A DNA stretch of 62,845 bases from contig JAODNN010000105.1 of the NCBI GenBank assembly GCA_025465355.1, positions 1-62,845 on the forward strand, in the 5' to 3' direction. Shown piece after piece: positions 34,466 through 41,470 of the stretch; the first letter of the stretch is position 1; each line of letters starts with the position of its first letter. The stretch comes from Blastococcus sp. Its GTDB lineage: Bacteria; Actinomycetota; Actinomycetes; Mycobacteriales; Geodermatophilaceae. A program made the translations under genes and the position numbers. The notes beneath the pieces were generated by a model. The model did not search any database, had not been told where the DNA came from, and saw only the letters and a list, made by a program, of their open reading frames with translations.

Positions 34466-34945
34466 ATGCCGAAGCAGATCCCCTGCCTGTGGTTCGACGG
34501 CCAGGCCGAGGAGGCCGCCCAGCACTACACCTCGATCTTCCCGAACTCCTCGATCGGCGACACCACCCGTTACGGGCCGGACATGCCCATGCCCGAGGGC
34601 ACCGCGATGGCCGTCAGCTTCACCCTCGACGGGCAGGAGTACGTCGGGCTCAACGGTGGTCCGCAGTTCCCGTTCAGCGAGGCGATCTCCTTCCAGATCA
34701 TGTGCGCCGACCAGGAGGAGGCCGACCACTACTGGAACCGGCTGACCGAGGGCGGCGAGGAGAGTCAATGCGGCTGGCTGAAGGACAGGTTCGGCGTCTC
34801 CTGGCAGGTCGTACCCACGGAGCTCATGAGCCTGCTGGGTGATCCCGACCCCGGCCGGGCGCAGCGGGCCACCGAAGCGATGATGCAGATGCGTCGCATC
34901 GACCTCGACGGGATCCGCCGGGCCGTCGACAGCGTCCCGGCCTGA
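34466..34945 (+). CDS. VOC-superfamily PhnB-like protein
   Basis: A 159-residue glyoxalase-fold protein. PCLWFDGQAEEAAQHYTSIFPNS at the N-terminus, FTLDGQEYVGLNGGP, and CGWLKDRFGVSWQVVP are characteristic of the PhnB / 3-demethylubiquinone-9 methyltransferase-like group. These proteins are small metal-binding domains of mostly unknown role. GAGAGGA upstream is a fair ribosome-binding site. It stands alone between the DUF2267 and methyltransferase genes. Confidence 0.88.
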   Translation: MPKQIPCLWFDGQAEEAAQHYTSIFPNSSIGDTTRYGPDMPMPEGTAMAVSFTLDGQEYVGLNGGPQFPFSEAISFQIMCADQEEADHYWNRLTEGGEESQCGWLKDRFGVSWQVVPTELMSLLGDPDPGRAQRATEAMMQMRRIDLDGIRRAVDSVPA

Positions 34946-35017
34946 CTCCCGCCGGCACACCGCCGAGGTTGTGGCGGCCGGTCCGCGCGTAGCCCGGTGA
35001 CCTGGACCGGCCGCAGC

Positions 35018-35023
35018 TAGGCT
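35018..35023 (+). promoter_or_regulatory. Putative leaderless -10 of the methyltransferase gene
   Basis: TAGGCT has its first base 12 nt before the GTG at 35030. Confidence 0.5.
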
Positions 35024-35029
35024 CGCCGG

Positions 35030-35779
35030 GTGCCGACCGTCCCGACCCCACCCGCCACGGAGCAGCTCCCCGTCCGGACCGCTGTCGTCTGGGCGGCGCT
35101 CGACCCGCTGGTCGGCGCGGGCGCGCCGCTGCGAGTCCTCGACGTCGGGGGCGGCAGCGGCATGTTCGCCGTCCCGCTCGCCCGGCTCGGCCACGACGTC
35201 ACGGTCGTCGACCCCAGCGCCGATGCCCTGGCCACGCTGCGCCGCCGGGCCGAGAACGCCGGCGTCGGCACCCGGGTGCACGGCATGCAGGGGGACGGCG
35301 ACCTTCTCCACGAGGTGCTGCCCGCGGCCGGCGCCACCCTCGACAGCGGCTTCGACCTCGCGCTCTGCCACTCGGTGCTCGAGGTCGTCGACGACCCGGC
35401 CGTCACCCTTCGCGAGATCGCGCGGGCCCTCCGCTCCGGCGGACAGGTGAGCGTGGCGGCCGCCAACCGGGCCGGCGCCGTGCTCGCCCGCGCTCTCGGC
35501 GGCCATCCGGTCGACGCGCTCGGTCTCTTCCGTGACTTCGCCCCCGGCCGGCCCCGCGCCGAGCGCCGCCGCTTCACCCCGGAGGACCTGCTCACCCTCG
35601 TCGAGGGTGCGGGCCTGCGGCCGGGGCCGTGGCGGGGCCTCTCCGTCGTCGCCGACCTGCTCGACGCCGCCTCGGGCGCCGACCCGGTGGCGGTCCGTGC
35701 GCTGGAACTCGCCCTGGCGGAGACCTCCCCCTACCGCGACGTCGCGACCGGGCTGCACCTGCTGGCCGTCCGTCCGTGA
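35030..35779 (+). CDS. Class I SAM-dependent methyltransferase
   Basis: A 249-residue Rossmann methyltransferase. LRVLDVGGGSGMFAVPLARLGHDV is SAM motif I (around residue 35), VVDPSADAL motif II, and DLALCHSVLEVVDDP motif IV. The substrate cannot be read; the length and C-terminal extension resemble UbiE/SmtA-like enzymes. Its stop overlaps the start of the phosphatase gene (GTGA), so the two are coupled. Confidence 0.9.
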   Translation: MPTVPTPPATEQLPVRTAVVWAALDPLVGAGAPLRVLDVGGGSGMFAVPLARLGHDVTVVDPSADALATLRRRAENAGVGTRVHGMQGDGDLLHEVLPAAGATLDSGFDLALCHSVLEVVDDPAVTLREIARALRSGGQVSVAAANRAGAVLARALGGHPVDALGLFRDFAPGRPRAERRRFTPEDLLTLVEGAGLRPGPWRGLSVVADLLDAASGADPVAVRALELALAETSPYRDVATGLHLLAVRP

Positions 35780-36975
35780 CCGGGCCGGTCGCACCCGGCA
35801 CGCCGCCTCCGCTTCCCTCGGATCTGCACCGCCCCGGCTACGGCGAGGCCACCCTCGCCGACGTCCTGCCCGGTGCGGCCACAGCTCTCGGGGTGAAGGT
35901 GGAGCGCGGCGATCTGCCGCCCGACCCGCTGCGCCTGACCGATGCACTCGCGGGCGCCCGCCGGGTGGCCGTCCTGCTCGTCGACGGCCTCGGCGCGGAC
36001 CTGCTTCGCGCGCATGCCGAGGTCGCGCCCACCTTCGCCGCCCTCGACAGCCCGGCCGGCGACCTGTCGGCACCGTGTCCCAGCACCACACCGGTCAGCC
36101 TGGTCACGCTCGGCACCGGCCTGCCGCCGGGCAGCCATGGCGTCCTCGGCTTCGTCACCGACGTTCCGGGGGAGAACCGCACCCTCAACCACATCCAGTG
36201 GGCCGACGATCCTGATCCCGACGTCTGGCAGCGGCGGCGCACCGTGTTCGAGCAGGCCCAGGACGCCGGAATCGCGGCCACCGCGGTCGGTCCCCACAGC
36301 TACGCCGGCTCCGGGCTCACCCGCGCGGCCTACCGCGGCGCCACCTATACCGGCGCCGTCAGCCACGGTGACCTGACGACGTTGGTCCTCGGCGCGCTGA
36401 CGGCCACGCCACGGGCGCTCGTCTACGGCTACATCCCGGAGCTCGACCTCACCGGGCACGTCCGTGGTGTCGACTCGGCCAGCTGGCGGGCCCAGCTCCA
36501 GCTGATCGACCGGGTTGTCGCGCAGGTGATGGACGGCCTGCCGGAGGACGCGGCGCTCCTGGTGACCTCCGACCACGGCATGCTCGACGTCCCGGCCGAG
36601 ACCCGGCTCGACCTCGACGGCGAGCCCGACCTCGCCGACGGCGTCCGGGTGGTGGCCGGCGAGCCGCGCGCCCGCTACGTGCACGCCGTCCCGGGTGCCG
36701 AGGACGACGTGCTCGACCGGTGGCGCACCGTCCTGGGGGACCGGGCCTGGGTGGCCGGCCGGGACGAAGCCGTCGCGAGCGGCATCTTCGGCCCGGTGGA
36801 CCGCGCTGTGGCGGCGCGGATCGGTGACGTCGTCGCACTTGCCCGCGGCACCTGGGCGTTCACGGCCGGCCGGCGCGAGTCCGGTCCCGGCCGGCTGGCC
36901 GCCTACCACGGGTCGCTGACCCCGGCCGAGCTCACGATCCCGCTGCTGCTCGGCCGCGGGCGCGCCCTCGGCTGA
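35776..36975 (+). CDS. Alkaline phosphatase/nucleotide pyrophosphatase-family protein
   Basis: A 399-residue metal-dependent phosphoesterase of the PhoN/NPP fold. VAVLLVDGLGADLL supplies the first metal-binding Asp, PSTTPVSLVTLGTGLPPGSHGVLG the nucleophilic Thr, YIPELDLTGHVRG and VTSDHGMLDV further metal ligands. There is no signal peptide, so it acts in the cytoplasm. The substrate (nucleotide, phosphodiester or phospholipid head group) is unknown. It converges with the sucrase/ferredoxin-like gene with 16 bp between. Confidence 0.87.
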   Translation: MTGPVAPGTPPPLPSDLHRPGYGEATLADVLPGAATALGVKVERGDLPPDPLRLTDALAGARRVAVLLVDGLGADLLRAHAEVAPTFAALDSPAGDLSAPCPSTTPVSLVTLGTGLPPGSHGVLGFVTDVPGENRTLNHIQWADDPDPDVWQRRRTVFEQAQDAGIAATAVGPHSYAGSGLTRAAYRGATYTGAVSHGDLTTLVLGALTATPRALVYGYIPELDLTGHVRGVDSASWRAQLQLIDRVVAQVMDGLPEDAALLVTSDHGMLDVPAETRLDLDGEPDLADGVRVVAGEPRARYVHAVPGAEDDVLDRWRTVLGDRAWVAGRDEAVASGIFGPVDRAVAARIGDVVALARGTWAFTAGRRESGPGRLAAYHGSLTPAELTIPLLLGRGRALG

Positions 36976-36991
36976 TCGGCCGGCCCGAGCG

Positions 36992-37918
36992 TCAGCCGGT
37001 CGGCTCCAGCGTGACGTGCCAGGTCCTCGGGTGAGCCGGGTGCGTCGCCTGGCAGGTGAGGTACCCGGCCACGGGGGACGGGCGGCTCTCGACGGCGGCG
37101 ACCACGGCACCGTCGGGGCCCGCCAGGGTCACCTCCCACCGCTCCACGGTCACCCCCGGAGCGGTCAGCGCCCGGATCTCTCGCACCGGCAGGTCGTCGA
37201 GTCCGAGCAGTCCGAGCGCGCGCCGGGCCTCGTGCTGGGCGGCCTGCCCGGGCGGCGGCACGCCGGCGCGCCCGCGCAGCCATGGGAGCGCGACCTGTCC
37301 CTGGGCGTGCGCCGCGACAACCTCCGCGCCGTCCCCGGGAACCTCCCCGTAGTAGAAGCCGTGCGGCAGCACCAGCATGTTCGCCGCGAACCGGTCACCG
37401 CCGAGATGGCTGCACTCCCATACGTCGACCGGTCCCGGTGCCGGCAGGGCCCTCGCCAGGGGGCGGCCCCGCAGCGCACAGCACGCGTCGTGCCCCCCGT
37501 GCGTGCAGACCAGGTAGGTGGGGCCGGGCGCCGGCTCACCGACCGACCCGTCCCACGGCGCATCGAGCAGGTCGGCGTCCGAGGTCCGGACCGACCACCA
37601 GAGCCCTTCCCGACCGGGCCGGGCGTCGGCGTAGGCCCATCGGCGGCCCGAGTCGGCCAGCCGGTCGCCCGGACGGCGGACCAGCAGCAGCCGGACGTTC
37701 TCCGCCCTCGACCGGCGCGCCAGCTGGGGCGCCACGGCCGCGTCGAACCGGGACTCGGCGAGCGCGTCGCGGCCCCACGGGCCGGGTTGCTCGATCAGCA
37801 GCCACCGCTGGGCCGGCGCCGCGCTGGCGACGGGGGAGTCGCCACGGAGCCGTGCCTGCACCGAGCAGCGGCTCGGGTCGAGTCGGCCGACGGGCTGCTC
37901 TCGGGATCGCGGAGTCAC
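36992..37918 (-). CDS. Sucrase/ferredoxin-like family protein
   Basis: A 308-residue protein with a C-terminal-half thioredoxin-like ferredoxin domain. CTHGGHDACCALRGRPLA and VWECSHLGGDRFAANMLVLPHGFYYG are the conserved cysteine segments of the Suc/Fer-like family (Apd1-like), which can bind a [2Fe-2S] cluster. The physiological role is unclear. The start at 37918 makes a GTGA overlap with the cupin gene; a second GTG at 37921 is in frame. Confidence 0.85.
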   Translation of the reverse strand: MTPRSREQPVGRLDPSRCSVQARLRGDSPVASAAPAQRWLLIEQPGPWGRDALAESRFDAAVAPQLARRSRAENVRLLLVRRPGDRLADSGRRWAYADARPGREGLWWSVRTSDADLLDAPWDGSVGEPAPGPTYLVCTHGGHDACCALRGRPLARALPAPGPVDVWECSHLGGDRFAANMLVLPHGFYYGEVPGDGAEVVAAHAQGQVALPWLRGRAGVPPPGQAAQHEARRALGLLGLDDLPVREIRALTAPGVTVERWEVTLAGPDGAVVAAVESRPSPVAGYLTCQATHPAHPRTWHVTLEPTG

Positions 37919-39198
37919 CACCCCGGAGTGGCCGGATCCGGGACAGTGGCGATCGACTCCGTGACCAACCGCCGCGCCAGGGCGAGGCGGTCGGCCGGCT
38001 CCAGGCCGGACAGGTCCGCGACCTTCACCTCTCCGGCGGCCAGCAGGCCGGCCAGCGCCGGCCGGACCTCCGCGGGGAAGGAGTGCGTCCGCCGGCCCGC
38101 GACCAGGGCCACCCGGCCGTCGGTGTCCTCCCGCAGGGTGCAGCGCAGCCGACGGCGGAGACGGAGCACCGTCTCGGGGGTCAGGGCCGCCGCGGCTGCC
38201 GACTGGGCGAGGGGCGCCACCGGCTCGGGCCGGACCTGCGCCCAGGTCGTCGCGCGCAGCCGCTCGGCCACCTCCGCCGGGTCGAGCCGGCCGAGCCATC
38301 CCTGCAGGCCGGCGATCACAGCGGCGACGTCGTCCCGGACGGCGGCGGGGTCGGCGAGATCGACCCCGAGAGGCAGTGAGCCCCGGAGCTCGGGATCGGC
38401 GACGGCCATGGTGCGGACCAGGTCCAGGGCGGATTCCGCGGCCGCCCAGCGGGTGACCGGGTGGATGCCGATGGTCAGGTGGGCGCTGATCTCGCCGAGC
38501 GCCGTGGCGGAGTGCAGGAATCCGCGCGGCAGGTACAGCGCATCACCCGGATGCAGCACCGCGTCGATGACCGGCTCGCCCTCGGCGGCGGCGGTGACCT
38601 CTGCGGCACGGTCGTTCCAGGGCTGGCTGCGCAACGGATCGGCCAGCACCGGCTCGTGGATGCGCCAGTGCTTGTCGCCGGCCACCTGGAGCACGAACAC
38701 GTCGTGCACGTCGTAGTGCGGGCTGAACCCCCGCGAGGACGGCGGTGTGATGTAGGCGTTGACCTGCGTGGGATGCCCCAGGTCGGCAGCCAGCTGGTCG
38801 GCGAACTCGATCAGCGGCGGCCACAACCGGTGCAGCCCCTGCAGGACGACGGTGCTGCCGTCGGCGAACAGCCGCAGCACCGCATCGGAGGACACCTGGT
38901 CGCCGATCTCCGCGCCGGCGCCTCCGGAACCGGTGAACCGCTTGGGGTCGACGACGGCGCCGTCCTTGGCGATCCGCAGAAACGGCGTGCGCAGCCCCCG
39001 CTGGGAGAGCAGTTCGTCGACGGCGGCGAGATCGAGCAGGTCGGTGAAGCCGGCGCCGGTGTCGGCGGCGCGGGTCAGGTGCGGCCGCCGGGACCAGTAC
39101 TCATCGGCGAAGACCCGGGGGTCGAGGTTCGTGCACCGCCGAAGGGCCGGGCGGAGCTGCTGCTCCGCCCGGCCCGGGGTGGTCGGGTTCCCGGTCAG
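37915..39198 (-). CDS. JmjC/cupin-domain protein, probable ribosomal oxygenase-like, apparent CTG start
   Basis: About 427 residues. The iron-binding triad is visible as HYD in PHYDVHDVFVLQV and the His in LPRGFLHSA, typical of JmjC 2-oxoglutarate oxygenases such as YcfD/MINA53. The coding frame clearly extends upstream of the GTG at 38895: residues RVFADEYWSRRP, TDLLDLAAVDELLS and RTPFLRIAKDG are conserved family N-terminus. No ATG, GTG or TTG occurs in this frame between 38898 and the upstream stop at 39232-39234. The CTG at 39198 overlaps the upstream gene's TGA as CTGA, copying the ATGA/GTGA pattern seen elsewhere. Confidence 0.8.
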   Translation of the reverse strand: MTGNPTTPGRAEQQLRPALRRCTNLDPRVFADEYWSRRPHLTRAADTGAGFTDLLDLAAVDELLSQRGLRTPFLRIAKDGAVVDPKRFTGSGGAGAEIGDQVSSDAVLRLFADGSTVVLQGLHRLWPPLIEFADQLAADLGHPTQVNAYITPPSSRGFSPHYDVHDVFVLQVAGDKHWRIHEPVLADPLRSQPWNDRAAEVTAAAEGEPVIDAVLHPGDALYLPRGFLHSATALGEISAHLTIGIHPVTRWAAAESALDLVRTMAVADPELRGSLPLGVDLADPAAVRDDVAAVIAGLQGWLGRLDPAEVAERLRATTWAQVRPEPVAPLAQSAAAAALTPETVLRLRRRLRCTLREDTDGRVALVAGRRTHSFPAEVRPALAGLLAAGEVKVADLSGLEPADRLALARRLVTESIATVPDPATPGW

Positions 39199-39389
39199 GC
39201 CGAACCGTCCGCGCCGCCGTCGGCACCCGCGTCACCGGCGCCGCCGTCGGCACCCGCGTCACCGGCGCCGCCGTCAGCACCCCTGTCCGCGCCGCCGCCG
39301 GCGCCGCCGTCGCTCGTGCCGGGCGTGCCGGAGGCCCCGCCGTCGGCTGGGCCCTCCGTGCTGGTCATGTCGTCGTCGTCGAGCGCCAT
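39195..39389 (-). CDS. Small Gly/Ala/Asp-rich repeat protein
   Basis: A 64-residue acidic, low-complexity protein starting MALDDDDMTSTEG and consisting largely of repeated GGAGDAGAD units. GGAGGAGCC directly before the ATG is a near-perfect ribosome-binding site, which is the main reason to believe the gene. It is encoded partly by a 27-bp tandem repeat and its stop overlaps the presumed CTG start of the cupin gene. No family recognised; probably disordered. Confidence 0.6.
   Translation of the reverse strand: MALDDDDMTSTEGPADGGASGTPGTSDGGAGGGADRGADGGAGDAGADGGAGDAGADGGADGSA
39213..39282. repeat. 27-bp tandem repeat, about 2.6 copies
   Basis: Two identical 27-bp units occupy 39213-39239 and 39240-39266, followed by a partial, slightly diverged copy to about 39282. 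The period keeps frame and encodes a nine-residue Gly/Ala/Asp unit in the small protein. It also overlaps the upstream end of the open cupin frame. Confidence 0.9.
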
Positions 39390-39553
39390 GGCTCCTCCGT
39401 CATGTCGATGGGGGCCCGCCGAACGGCGGTCCCGGCAGATGCATACCTCCCGCATCCTCGTCCGACACGTCCGGGTGCCACCAGGGGGTTTCCGGAGCAT
39501 CCGGCCGGCGACACGACGGGGACGGCGGGATGCGCGCGGCACGCCGCCGGCCC

Positions 39554-39559
39554 GATACT
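39554..39559 (+). promoter_or_regulatory. Putative -10 of dinB
   Basis: GATACT lies 16 bp upstream of the LexA box and about 49 bp before the dinB start. No good -35 is seen at the normal distance. Confidence 0.4.
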
Positions 39560-39574
39560 CTCCCCGCAAGCAGG

Positions 39575-39590
39575 TCGAACAGGTGTTCGA
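39575..39590. promoter_or_regulatory. LexA (SOS) box upstream of dinB
   Basis: TCGAACAGGTGTTCGA is a perfect match to the mycobacterial-type LexA consensus and is 17 bp before the dinB GTG. It lies downstream of the likely -10, a position where LexA can block transcription. Confidence 0.9.
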
Positions 39591-39607
39591 CACGGAGAGG
39601 GGGATTC

Positions 39608-40840
39608 GTGAGATCGTCGGCCGGCCGGGCGGACGGGTGCACCCTCCTGCACGTCGACATGGACGCCTTCTTCGCCAGTGTCGAAGTGCGCCGGCACCCG
39701 GAGTTGGCAGGTACGCCGGTGATCGTCGGCGGCGCCGGCAACCGGGGGGTGGTCACCTCGGCCACCTACGAGGCCCGGCGCTACGGGGTGCACTCGGCGA
39801 TGCCGACGGCGCGGGCGCTGCGGCTGTGCCCCACGGCAACGGTCCTGCCGGGGGACATGGCCCTCTACGCCGAGGTCTCCCGGTCGGTCATGGCGCTGTT
39901 CCGCTCGATCACCCCGCTGGTGGAGCCGCTGTCGCTGGACGAGGCGTTCCTGGACGTCTCGGGCGCCCGCCGCCGGCTGGGGGACGCGGTGGAGATCGGC
40001 GAGTACATCCGCGCCCGGGTCTACGACGAGCAGGGCATCACCTGTTCGGTCGGTGTCGCAGGGACCAAGTTCGTCGCCAAGCTGGCCTCGACCCGTGCCA
40101 AGCCGGACGGGCTGCTCGTCGTCCGTCCGCCCGAGGTCATGGACTTCCTGCACCCGCTCCCGGTCGGTGCCCTGTGGGGGGTGGGGCCCAAGACCGAGGA
40201 GACCCTGCTGCGTCTCGGGCTGCGGACGGTCGGCGACCTGGCCCACGTGCCGGTGCGCACCCTGGAGCGGGCCCTGGGCCCGGCCGCGGGCGCGCATCTG
40301 CACGCGCTGTCGTGGGGCCGTGATCCGCGCCGGGTGGTGCCCGACGAACCGGAGCGGTCGACCGGCGCCGAGGAGACGTTCCCGACCGACATCGACGATC
40401 CCGCCGTCATCCACCGCGAGTTGCTGCACCTCGCCGAGCGGACGGCGGGCCGGCTGCGCTCCACCGGCACCCTGGCCCGCACCGTGACCATCAAGGTCCG
40501 CTTCGCCGACTTCGCCACCCTCACCCGCAGCCGGACCCTGGACGTGCCCACCGACGTGGGGCAGGAGCTCTACGACACCGCCCGCACCCTCTACGACGCG
40601 CTCGGGCTGGACCGGGCGCGGATCCGGCTGGTCGGGGTGCGGGCCGAGCGCCTGATCGATGCCGGCACCGCGGCGCAGCAACTCGAGCTGGGGGCACGCG
40701 AGCACGGCCGCCGGGACGCCGAGCTGGCCGCCGACCGGGCCGCCCGCCGTTTCGGTGCCGGTGCGGTGCGGCCGGCGACGCTGCTCAGGAGGCGCGGCCG
40801 ACCTGGCGGGGGAGGAGTTTCCCGCCACTCGGAGGGGTGA
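39608..40840 (+). CDS. dinB: DNA polymerase IV (Y-family, DinB)
   Basis: A 410-residue translesion polymerase. LLHVDMDAFFASVE and SLDEAFLDVSG carry the catalytic acids; TCSVGVAGTKFVAKLAS and GVGPKTEETLLRLGL (helix-hairpin-helix) follow; the little-finger domain runs to about residue 350. A canonical C-terminal beta-clamp motif is not obvious; QLELG near residue 360 is a degenerate candidate. GGAGAGGGGG precedes the GTG. The perfect SOS box directly upstream indicates damage induction, which is not universal for actinobacterial dinB. Confidence 0.93.
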   Translation: MRSSAGRADGCTLLHVDMDAFFASVEVRRHPELAGTPVIVGGAGNRGVVTSATYEARRYGVHSAMPTARALRLCPTATVLPGDMALYAEVSRSVMALFRSITPLVEPLSLDEAFLDVSGARRRLGDAVEIGEYIRARVYDEQGITCSVGVAGTKFVAKLASTRAKPDGLLVVRPPEVMDFLHPLPVGALWGVGPKTEETLLRLGLRTVGDLAHVPVRTLERALGPAAGAHLHALSWGRDPRRVVPDEPERSTGAEETFPTDIDDPAVIHRELLHLAERTAGRLRSTGTLARTVTIKVRFADFATLTRSRTLDVPTDVGQELYDTARTLYDALGLDRARIRLVGVRAERLIDAGTAAQQLELGAREHGRRDAELAADRAARRFGAGAVRPATLLRRRGRPGGGGVSRHSEG

Positions 40841-40900
40841 TCACGTAGGGAACCTGACCGGTCGCGGCACCGCCGCCTTTCGCAGCCTGCAATGGGCTCG

Positions 40901-40938
40901 TATCCTCGGTGACACCGTCGGGGGGAAGCCACCGACGG
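40901..40938 (+). promoter_or_regulatory. Promoter and 5'-UTR hairpin of the DUF3040 gene
   Basis: TATCCT (40901-40906) is a good -10, giving a start near 40913. The transcript would then open with a perfect 7-bp stem, CCGTCGG (40915-40921) and CCGACGG (40932-40938), before the ribosome-binding site GGAGG. It may stabilise the mRNA or act in regulation. Confidence 0.5.
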
Positions 40939-40966
40939 CAATGGCTCCGCCCACCTGGAGGTCGAC

Positions 40967-41371
40967 GTGCCGCTCTCAGAGCACGAGCAACGTCTGCTTG
41001 AGCAGATCGAGCGCGCCCTCGTCGATGACGATCCCAAGTTCGCCTCGTCCGTCCGCACGGGTGACCGCCGGCTGAGAGCCCGTCGCATGCTGCAGCTGGG
41101 TGCCCTCCTGGTCGTCGTCGGGCTGGCCGTCCTGGTCGGCGGGGCGGTGGCCCGTTCGGTGCCGCTCGGTGTCGTCGGCTTCATGGTCATGTTCGGTGGC
41201 GCGGCCCTCGGTGTCCTCAACTACAAGGCCGCGACCGGCGCGGTCGAGACCGGTAGCGGTGCGCCCGGTGTGCGCGGATCCTCGGTCCCCGGTCGGGGTG
41301 GCCGCCGCGGCCGTCGGCGCCAGCCGCTGAAGACCCGGCTCGAAGAGCGCTTCCGCCGCCGCTACGAGTAG
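40967..41371 (+). CDS. DUF3040 membrane protein (Rv2169c-like)
   Basis: A 134-residue protein with the DUF3040 N-terminus PLSEHEQRLLEQIERALVDDDPKFASSVR, two membrane helices (LLVVVGLAVLVGGAVA and LGVVGFMVMFGGAALGVLNY), and a basic, Arg-rich C-terminus. Function unknown; as recalled, M. tuberculosis has the related Rv2169c just upstream of mraZ, as here once the MoxR operon is ignored. CTGGAGG precedes the GTG. Confidence 0.9.
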   Translation: MPLSEHEQRLLEQIERALVDDDPKFASSVRTGDRRLRARRMLQLGALLVVVGLAVLVGGAVARSVPLGVVGFMVMFGGAALGVLNYKAATGAVETGSGAPGVRGSSVPGRGGRRGRRRQPLKTRLEERFRRRYE

Positions 41372-41394
41372 CAGCCACCTTCTCCCGTCTCGCG

Positions 41395-41421
41395 CAGCCG
41401 CCGTCCGTCCGACGGCGGCTG
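41395..41421. terminator. Bidirectional terminator-like hairpin
   Basis: CAGCCGCCGTC (41395-41405) and GACGGCGGCTG (41411-41421) form a perfect 11-bp stem with a 5-nt loop. It lies between the convergent DUF3040 and transglutaminase genes. A short T-containing stretch (TCGTCGTTCC) follows on the plus strand. Confidence 0.7.
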
Positions 41422-41470
41422 TCGTCGTTCCGGCTCCCGCACGCCGAACCCGCTCGCGCACGGCGACCGG

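Noticed and set aside
39213-39282. 27-bp repeats as a possible CRISPR remnant or attachment site
   Set aside because: They are perfect head-to-tail units without spacers inside a coding frame, with no integrase or cas gene nearby.
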